Assembly (NCBI GenBank): GCA_016169945.1
Contig: JADLSH010000178.1
Coordinates: forward strand, 124,001 to 188,000
Direction of reading: 5' to 3'
Source of the DNA: Trachythela sp. YZ-2020
Taxonomy: Eukaryota > Cnidaria > Anthozoa > Malacalcyonacea > Clavulariidae
Length of the DNA stretch: 64,000 nucleotides
Position numbers and translations under genes: made by a program. Each line of letters opens with the position of its first letter. The first letter of the stretch is position 1. Positions 56,768 through 64,000 of the stretch are shown here, in pieces. Below the pieces are notes generated by a model that saw only the letters and a list, made by a program, of their open reading frames with translations, had not been told where the DNA came from and made no database searches.

Positions 56768-57769
56768 AGGTAATTAAGTTTGTATTCGTGATTGTGACTG
56801 ACGCAAGCAATGTTAACAACTCGTTCAAGTTATGATGTTATTTTCGTACTTGTGTGTATGCGCGTGTAACACTAGAGGGTGATGAAAATACCAAATTTGG
56901 TTGATCGTAAAGTAAGGTACTCACCCACAAATTCTACATCACGACAAAAGCGCTGATGAAGAGAATCCGTGACCAATCGCGTGATCTGAAGGTCTGCGTA
57001 ACCATCCTACCGCAGCTGAAGAAAATATAAACTTACATTTTAGCAGTCACATGAAACTCATGCGTTTTGTACATACAGTGTAAGTATGACGCGCTGCTGC
57101 GTAATTATAAAATTAAAGGATATCGTCCTTTCTGGATAACATAGCATTTGCAATATTTGTGAGAAGCCCCGATCAACGGCCATATTAAATTTCTAACAAA
57201 CTAAAAATGGTAAAACGTTTTACTTAAACTGACATAAAAGACTTGACAGGGCCTGGGACGAATTGAGTTCAACTGCATGCAGAACAATAAGATTACAATC
57301 AGATCCGTCGACGCTATTGTACACACGCATTTATGGAATGTCTAAACATTTAATCATAAAAACTCCCTTGCTTGCAAAACTCGTATGTGTCTCAAAAACG
57401 GAGACTCAGGTGTTTGATTAAGTACGTTGCCCCATCTTGTCGAAAAATGTTTTCGGCAATTACTTTAAAATCAAAATTAAATGTCCATGGACACATAACA
57501 CTAAAATAAAACAAAGGAGAAATTTTAAGCTGGATTTTCGCACACCCTATAAAAATCTATAAAATTCAAACTTTCAAGGGTTTTCCAAGACTTTCCCAGG
57601 CCAAGATACTCAAAGTGAAACGCGTAATTTGTATCCTGTGTCGTGAAATTCGTATCTTGAATGAAATTTCAAGGGTTTTCTACACTGGGGAGTTTTCACT
57701 TCTGGTAGCGCCTTTCAACTCTGAGATAAGGTGCTTCGTTTTCAGAGACAGGGCAATTCTCCATTTCGT
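56768..57769. other. Unassigned sequence
   Basis: Nothing coding recognised. GGGCCTGGGA near 57,247 and TTTCCCAGGCC near 57,585 form a weak inverted pair that could bound a small hAT-like element. Confidence 0.35.
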
Positions 57770-58509
57770 AAACGGTCAGCTCGTCCCAACTCCACGCGTG
57801 AATCACACTCTCGAATTGCCACGCCATGTCCTCGTTCTTTTGACCACGTTTTTCTATTTTAAACAAAGAGTAAACAAACCACTACAGTATAGGCGCACTC
57901 ACAATTTTTTGTAGACAGATGTCTTTTTTGGAAATTGGCTTATACAAGTCATAAGTAAAGAAGAAGTCATAAGTAAAGAATAAGTCCTCATAAATAAAGA
58001 CATTATATAAGTCATAATTAATAAAGTATAGAATTTTGAGGAATTTTGAGTACTGCATACACAATTCTGGGTATACTATATCGATTAGTATATACAAAGT
58101 AAATTTTGCGGTCTGAGACTTTTAAGTCTTAAATAATGTCTCGCTATGAAATATATCGCTACGCGAAGTGTTATTATTTTGTGATTCCAGCCGGATATTT
58201 AGCTGTAAATGTTGTTATATGATATTAAACACTAAAAACTATTTTGTGTCACAAATCAAGTAAATTGTCAATTATTCTGGTGATTTCGTTTCGGCACTTT
58301 TTAAAATCGCCTCTGTCTAATTCCGAACAAGTGGCTAGTAATACTTGCGTGCAAGCAATTCGTTAAAAAAATTGAATCAGCTTGTGTATTGTAAAAAGAG
58401 CGGCTAAATTCGCCATGTTTGCAACACTGTCTAAAAATTAACACGTGTGCCAGAATACGAGGATTATCTTTCGCAACATGCTCTGATAGGTGGGACGAGC
58501 TGACCGTTT
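57770..58509. mobile_element. 740-bp segment bounded by a perfect 19-bp inverted repeat
   Basis: AAACGGTCAGCTCGTCCCA (57,770-57,788) and its exact complement (58,491-58,509). Immediately after, GGGACAAGCAGACCGTTT repeats the right end imperfectly. No clear target duplication. Includes AAGTCATAAGTAAAGAA-type tandem repeats near 57,950-58,020. Confidence 0.65.
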
Positions 58510-58983
58510 GGGACAAGCAGACCGTTTAGGCGACCCTTAACATGTAGGGTTCTCGCTACCTCCTCCACAGGCGTTTTTTTATTTGTGAAAAGCGTCAGTC
58601 AACGATCTGCCGAACGTTGTGGCTTTTCTCCGGGTACTTCGTTTTCCTCCCTCAGGGAATGTTTACAAGGTGCATTGGAATATATCCCCTAACTGACCCT
58701 TCGACCGTAGCTGTTCTCGATGATCAGATATGAGTCATAAGGCGGCTGCCAGAAGCGCCCTTATAAAAAGCCTTTGACTCGATCAGGTTGAGATGCGTCC
58801 TTCGCAATTCAGCTTAGCTCCCAGCTGCATGTAAAGATGCTTAGCATATCCTCGCTTGCTTGTTTGCTTGCTTGCTGCAGTCGTTGTTAGGCAAAGCAGC
58901 CAAGCACAAATTTGAAAATCAAGCCACAGTTTCTCAATTTCGTTCGTTCTTACATACATGTTCATATCCCACACTGGCAATAC

Positions 58984-59137
58984 CTGGGTAATACTTTTGT
59001 CCCTTTATTTTGGACGCCTGCCTTGTCACGCTTTCCATATACTTCGACGTCCTCTTGAAGACCTCTGGGAATCGTGAGGCACCTTCGAGGGCTTTTTTTT
59101 TATGCCACACTTCTTTACAGCTACAAACAAACGACAT
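58984..59137 (-). CDS. Candidate host first exon
   Basis: The ATG at 59,137 opens MSFVCSCKEVWHKKKALEGA then SRFPEVFKRTSKYMESVTRQ and ends at a donor CCAG|GTATTG (58,984/58,983). A CCAAT-like TGATTGGCG lies about 30 bp upstream. Composition is protein-like and no transposon ends are nearby, but no family is recognised and no second exon was found. Confidence 0.3.
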
Positions 59138-59159
59138 TTCGCTTAAAAATATCACTATA

Positions 59160-60425
59160 ACGCCAATCAGAATACAGTATTTGCAAAAATACCCCTCTTA
59201 GGGTCTTAGGCGGAATCGTGGCCATGCAGTGTTTCTGAATTGATGGTAACGAAAAAGGATTGCAGAAAACATAAAATACCTGGAATGCCGGATGTTAAAA
59301 GTGAAAAATTTTGACAATTTCATCCACATGGAAACTATTTTGATTAAAAGAATACTTTTAGCTTGATTCTTACGGTTTTTCTGTGTTTTTCTCGCAATAA
59401 TTTTTTGGGTAATTTAAGCAAGCCAAAGACAAATTGTTAATCAGCTGGATGGAAATCAACTGAAAATGTTGTTGAGGCTAGCGTGATGAAATAAAGTTTG
59501 TATGTATGCATATAAGTGTCAATGCAAGCATGTTGTCATTAAATAGACGAACTCAGAGCATTAAGTCGCTGGGCTATATTTAGCCTTATAAGCAACTTTA
59601 GTTAGACAGGCTAATGTGCCATACTACAATGAGTAGGTAACACGGCCATAAGGTTAAATAAATGTGAATGGAATTGACACATAAAGCTTCCCATACAGTT
59701 AGAATTCGGGAATAGAGACTAGAGTATAGGCCTACACTATTGTCATTGGTTGAGTTTGGGGTGGATAACACAAATCCATTTTCAGTGGGATCGAAACACG
59801 TCATTCTCTGCATTTTCACTTCGTACTCTATGACTATATGCGCATATAATACATTAAAAATATTTAATATAGATAGATCACCTACTGAATCTGGATACAT
59901 TCTTGTTCGTGTAGATCATAGAGTGAAATCACTCGATTTTCTACTCGAGATGAAGGATCACATTGGATGGCTACTTCAATAATGTCGGCATCTATGAGTT
60001 ACCGGACGAGTTTTCGCAGACATACAAAAACATGAACAAAGTCTTCACCTTTGCACCATCCACCTTCTGCTGGAAGATCAAACAAGTTCAAAACACAAAA
60101 TCAAGCGCATTTAACGCGAGATCATCTGCTTTCTTTTGAGTTTTGTTCAGTATTTTATTTGAGGGGAGTTGCTACGCTTCAGGTTAGATTTCATACCGTT
60201 ATTTGGCTATATTTCTCACGAGATATTTTATTTAGGACTCTAGAGTATTCATTTGAAGTCATTTTCAATTTCCTGTGTACGTACGGTAATACTACGTCTA
60301 CGAAAGAATTCAGATTCAACAAAGTCAAGAGTGAATTCGACTCACGAAAGGTAACTATCAATTTTATTTATAGTCGTATTATGGCCATGCATGCATGAGG
60401 CGAGTTAATTATTTGCCTAATTTGG
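59160..60425. other. Unassigned, possible exons
   Basis: Overlapping short ORFs (59,740-59,982; 60,051-60,398) are open for 80-115 codons, the latter ending near AAG|GTAACT, but nothing recognisable is encoded. Confidence 0.3.
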
Positions 60426-60427
60426 CC

Positions 60428-60716
60428 TATCTATTTATTTATTTATTTATTCATTGCTTGTAAAGCCTAAAGCCTTAAGGCAAACAAAGCCAATAATATT
60501 TGTCTAAAAAATATGGGATGATGTTGCACAATGTTGGCATATAAGATTGTTGTCCTTTATTGACTTTATTAAATTTTACCCCCAGCTAGAAGTTGCATTT
60601 ATATTGTACCAGTATACAAAGTACACTGCAGATATTTTCAAATTAGCACTGTAATTGTGATTGGCTCTGAAAAGCCTTTCTTTGGGGAGATTTCAATAAA
60701 GTATTGTATAGTATTG
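60428..60716. repeat. Retrotransposon-like tails at both ends
   Basis: The left edge has a TTTATTTATTTATTTATTCA run (an A-rich tail if read on the minus strand). The right edge has AATAAAGTATTGTATAGTATTGTATT, a plus-strand tail of the kind that ends many LINEs. Either one short element or two facing insertions. Confidence 0.5.
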
Positions 60717-61269
60717 TATTCTGTGACCTTGACCTTGGAATAGTTTTAGTCAAGGTCATTTGTCGAAGATCAAATCAAGTCGAAGGTCGAAGGCCAAAGT
60801 AAAAAATATTCATACCGCTCGCGTCTGTCTTTTTTTCAAAAACATTTTCAAACTAAATCCATTTGCTTATTATTGTGTCAAAAATTGAATGTATATGATA
60901 AATACCATTTTTAAGATCATTTCGTTAAAATAATGTAAAGACGTTATTGCGATACACGCACGCCACAGAACGAAATGTTGTTGCCTGAACAATTTTTAGT
61001 TTTAGCGGACACAAATTTTGGAAGGAAAGCGGGAAAAAATCCGACATATAAGTTGTATAGATACCATTTTATAAACCTATTTACCACCAGGACATTTTTT
61101 CAATTTTTTTTTCTATATCAAGCTATATAGTATATACGAAGGAAAGTGTACATATTGAGACCTTACTTTCATTCGACGACTCGACCGGCCTTCCTTTCGG
61201 CCGTAATTTTGATGTACCACTATACCACCAGCTTTAGAACATGATTTTCAATCCTGAACATATAGAAAA
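60717..61269. other. Unassigned, with GACCTTG repeats
   Basis: TGACCTTGACCTTGG and TCAAGGTCA near 60,723-60,760 form a short inverted pair; nothing else identified. Confidence 0.35.
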
Positions 61270-61570
61270 GGAAAATTTAAAGAAACCCTGGACTATCTTA
61301 TTAACGCGGAAAGATATCTGTAGTAATGGGAAAGACAGCACACGGCATATTCAGAATTTTTCTAGTTTTATGGTACGGGCAAGCCCCATAACTGCTCGAA
61401 ATCGCGACATATCACTATGTTTTTCGCACAAAATGCGCAAATTAAATTTGCTTCGTCATCGAAAAATTGGGCCAATCGCAGAAAAAACGGGCGGAATATA
61501 TTAAATTGTTGCATAAAATATCGTTTTTACAATTTTACCATACAAGATTAACGACCAAGAGCAAGGCATT
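61270..61570. repeat. Dispersed repeat H, copy 2
   Basis: Homologous to 46,797-47,120 in the same orientation. The 87-codon ORF at 61,241 is not conserved between the two copies. Confidence 0.65.
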
Positions 61571-63167
61571 GCAGCTTTATCGTTGTAGCATAGACTATGC
61601 TATAGTGTTGTTGTTAGCCTTTGAAAACTACAAAATCGTTTCGAAAAGGCCAGAAATTCCCACATATCCGACTGTAATGTAATTCCCTCTTTCTAAACGG
61701 CAGCGTCGATTATCAACCGCCAAAGGTTGATGAATTTGAACGCTTGTATTTTTGGCGTCCCTCACCCAAAACGGACGAAAATACCACCAATAGATTCAGC
61801 AAACATACCTGTTCTTGACTTATGCCAAACAAATCGCTAAACACATTGTTTTACAGATATCCGTGAGTTTTAACACCTTTGTAATCTGATATTTATTGTA
61901 TCGTAAACTAATTATATATTCCGTACATTTGGTCAATTATAACTTCTGTTTTAAAACTCGTGTGATTTTCGCTAATACACCGTTTTATAGAGCTTTAAAA
62001 ACAGTAGACAATGACCAACTTTCAAATAAAAACAATAAAAATTGACAAAGTTACGGCGAAATTTGAAATGTAGCGTACGGGTCAAACTGGACTTTCAGAC
62101 AAAAACAACCGGAAAAGGCCCAAAAACAAACAAAGACTGTTGGTATGGTTGTTTAAGAGACCGGAATGAATTCTCCAGGGTACAATACTCTATATAAGAT
62201 ATTTTTGTCGGGACTGAAGCGCGTGGGCAAACCATATAATTATCGTCAAACTACGGCAACCGCGTGCATGCCGGGAAATTCCCGATAAATAAAAAGTCGT
62301 AGTATCGAAGCGAAGCTTTACATAATAAACACACAGATAAAAAGCTAAATTTCGACCATTAGAAGTCTCTGGTAAAATGGTCTTATAAAGAAGATATTAA
62401 AGATTGTTGAGTTGAACTGGAGTATGACTAGAGGTAAGTTTGGGATTAAACTTTTAGTATTTTTGATTCTGTAATGTTTAGTCGGCGAAATAGCCCACTG
62501 TTAAAAAGCTTATTTTGTAAGGATTCAAATGGTGTTAATTTCATTGCCAGGGGGTAAATATTTTGCAAAGGAAATCGTACTCAAAGTGCTCTTGGGAGAA
62601 CATAATTAAAATGCGACCGACCAGAAAGAGTACCGTGTCTTTTTCCGTCTGCTGATGCGAGTTTTAGCTTTTGTACTAGTAAATTGCGCATTTAAAATAC
62701 TGAAAATTAGCTGGAAACTTACTTTTCACAGACGACCTTGCTTCGCCTTCGTGCCTTCGCTTTGGCCGGGTTCTCACGAAATCGTAACAAGAGAAAACGA
62801 CTAAAAAAAGGAAAATGCCGTTATTGTTTACTATTTCTGTAGAACAACACTAATTGTACTACACAAACACAAAGCACAAACCTATATATATAGAGTGTAA
62901 TTAATCCATTTTCAAAACTGATCTCGCACTAAAACATTGATCGAACGGCGAAGCTTTTCGAATGCCCCTAGCTCGAACGCATTCACTAAAAGCACTGCTT
63001 GATACATGGCTTTTGTTAGTTCCATGCGTGATTGGCTGAAATTGCCGCCATAAGATATTTTTATTGGCTCTTCAAGATAACACGTCATTGATGTTTTCGC
63101 TCGCTACTCTAGTTTAGGAAAATGAGTGCAAACAATGCAAAGACCAGTCGAACATAACCGGTCACGG
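61571..63167. other. Unassigned sequence
   Basis: No gene recognised. A GGGAAATTCCC hairpin sits near 62,272. Confidence 0.35.
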
Positions 63168-64000
63168 CAGGGGCGGATGCGAGTGCATCAGTCAAACTAA
63201 CTGACATACAAATATGTATGCTAATTTATACAAAATAGTGACTATATTAAAAAATATAGCAGATCGAAGGTTACGCCAAAGTGGACACGATGTACAAAAT
63301 TTCGCCTTTCTCATGTTGTACGGTTTGTTGTCGCGAATTTATTTCGCTAAGTATGTCGTTGCTTTGTATATGATGCATCCACTGAGTTGTATTTAGCTCA
63401 GTGAATGCATCATACGTCACGTTGGGTAAGGAGTGGACACTGAGCTATATTATATTACAGTGGTGCAACAGTCCCGAGTCCTCTTGGCCGAGTTTTCCCA
63501 ACGACACGTCATCAAAACCATTGTTTTCATGTCTACGTAACGTTGGGATTTGGATGCTGACTGATGCATTTAGCCCGCAATCAAAAATACTGCATCTGAT
63601 TGATGCATTTCCTCCGCAATCAGAATAGTCAGTGAATCAGTGATGCAAGAATTTGATGCATGAGACTATGCATCAGAGTGCATGAGTATTGAGTAATCAA
63701 GAATAATGCGCGGGAGCTTTGCCCACGTTTCTCTTACATCATGGCAGAACGTATGCAAATTAACTATGACCTTTCTTCGTTGTTTCGAGATAACAAGGCT
63801 GTCGAAATCGATGAAGTAAGGAAGAACTGTGAAATGAAAGCATTCTCGGTCAATTCACAAACGAAAATTTTGGATCCATTTCGAAGTGGAAAGCTTTGAT
63901 GTAAGGGATCTGGGATCTTTATTCTGAATTGCTTATCCCTGACCCTAAGCATATGACCAATGTATGGCAACGTGGAGAACTGCGGGCATTAAAGTAAGTG
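63168..64000. mobile_element. hAT-like element start, running off the window
   Basis: CAGGGGCGGATGCGAGTGCA at 63,168 has a hAT-style tip. At least ten TGATGCA/TGCATCA motifs follow to 63,690, the pattern of subterminal transposase-binding repeats, including a hairpin GATGCATCCACTGAG with CTCAGTGAATGCATC. The right end is outside the window. Confidence 0.55.
63741..63998 (+). pseudogene. Coding fragment downstream of the TGATGCA repeats
   Basis: The ATG at 63,741 gives 52 residues (MAERMQINYDLSSLFRDNKA, then VEIDEVRKNCEMKAFSVNS) to a TGA at 63,897. After a frame change, ELLIPDPKHMTNVWQRGELR reads on to a donor-like AAG|TAAGTG or A|GTAAGTG at the window edge. Protein-like throughout; probably the first coding exon of the hAT-like element or a captured gene. 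Family not recognised. Confidence 0.4.

Noticed and set aside
1..64000. tRNA, rRNA or snRNA genes
   Set aside because: I looked for tRNA B-box-like GGTTCGAATCC and cloverleaf arms and for rRNA-like conserved blocks and saw none convincing; a covariance-model scan would be decisive.

Overview
This window looks like AT-rich, repeat-dominated animal nuclear DNA. The degraded retrotransposon proteins (CR1/L2-like LINE endonuclease and reverse transcriptase, Ty3/gypsy gag-pol) and two Crypton-type tyrosine recombinase fragments resemble families common in cnidarians, so an anthozoan-like cnidarian is my best guess. That is inference from memory of the families; no host gene is certain enough to fix the taxon. 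I see no bacterial operon, CRISPR array, rRNA or convincing tRNA.

Layout. 1-2 kb: a minus-strand LINE, then a scrap of LTR integrase. 2.0-6.7 kb: left arm of a 4.7 kb inverted duplication whose right arm is 35.9-40.6 kb. Each arm is a stack of non-autonomous DNA transposons carrying two small conserved coding pieces. 7.3-8.4 kb: broken Crypton recombinase. 8.6-15.7 kb: a graveyard of LINE and Ty3/gypsy fragments with two tandem arrays. 15.7-22.3 kb: a small palindromic MITE, then three TTAA-flanked elements. 22.8-24.6 kb: LINE 3' end, then LTR and gag remains. 24.9-32.4 kb: deeply nested insertions (a TA-flanked element containing a 793-bp palindrome, a TTAA element, a foldback element) and a second Crypton-like exon. 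32.4-35.9 kb: an inverted-repeat family, a 138-bp tandem array and the foldback element of the right arm.

41-46 kb: gypsy pol/LTR remains and a second copy of the 33-34 kb family, split by a 257-bp hAT MITE and a 2-kb element with long terminal inverted repeats, 9-bp target duplications and a possible three-exon mini-gene. 48.4-49.3 kb: a GC-rich minisatellite in otherwise AT-rich DNA. 49.9-50.5 kb: LINE 3' end. 51.4-55.1 kb: a 3.8-kb element with CAC termini and a 5-bp duplication, itself holding a hAT MITE. 55.4-56.8 kb: a Harbinger/ISL2EU-like element. 57.8-58.5 kb: a segment bounded by a perfect 19-bp inverted repeat. 58.5-64 kb: mostly unclassified, with one candidate host exon and, at the very end, the start of a hAT-like element with coding sequence.

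The window reads as a transposon archive in which many insertions can be dated relative to one another, because paralogous empty sites lie in the same window. No single new system is proven. The strongest leads are the inverted duplication ending exactly at a hAT terminus with its conserved small exons, the 2-kb element with a mini-gene, and the 3.8-kb CAC-ended element. Coordinates were counted by hand and may be off by a base or two; family names come from motif recognition without database searches.
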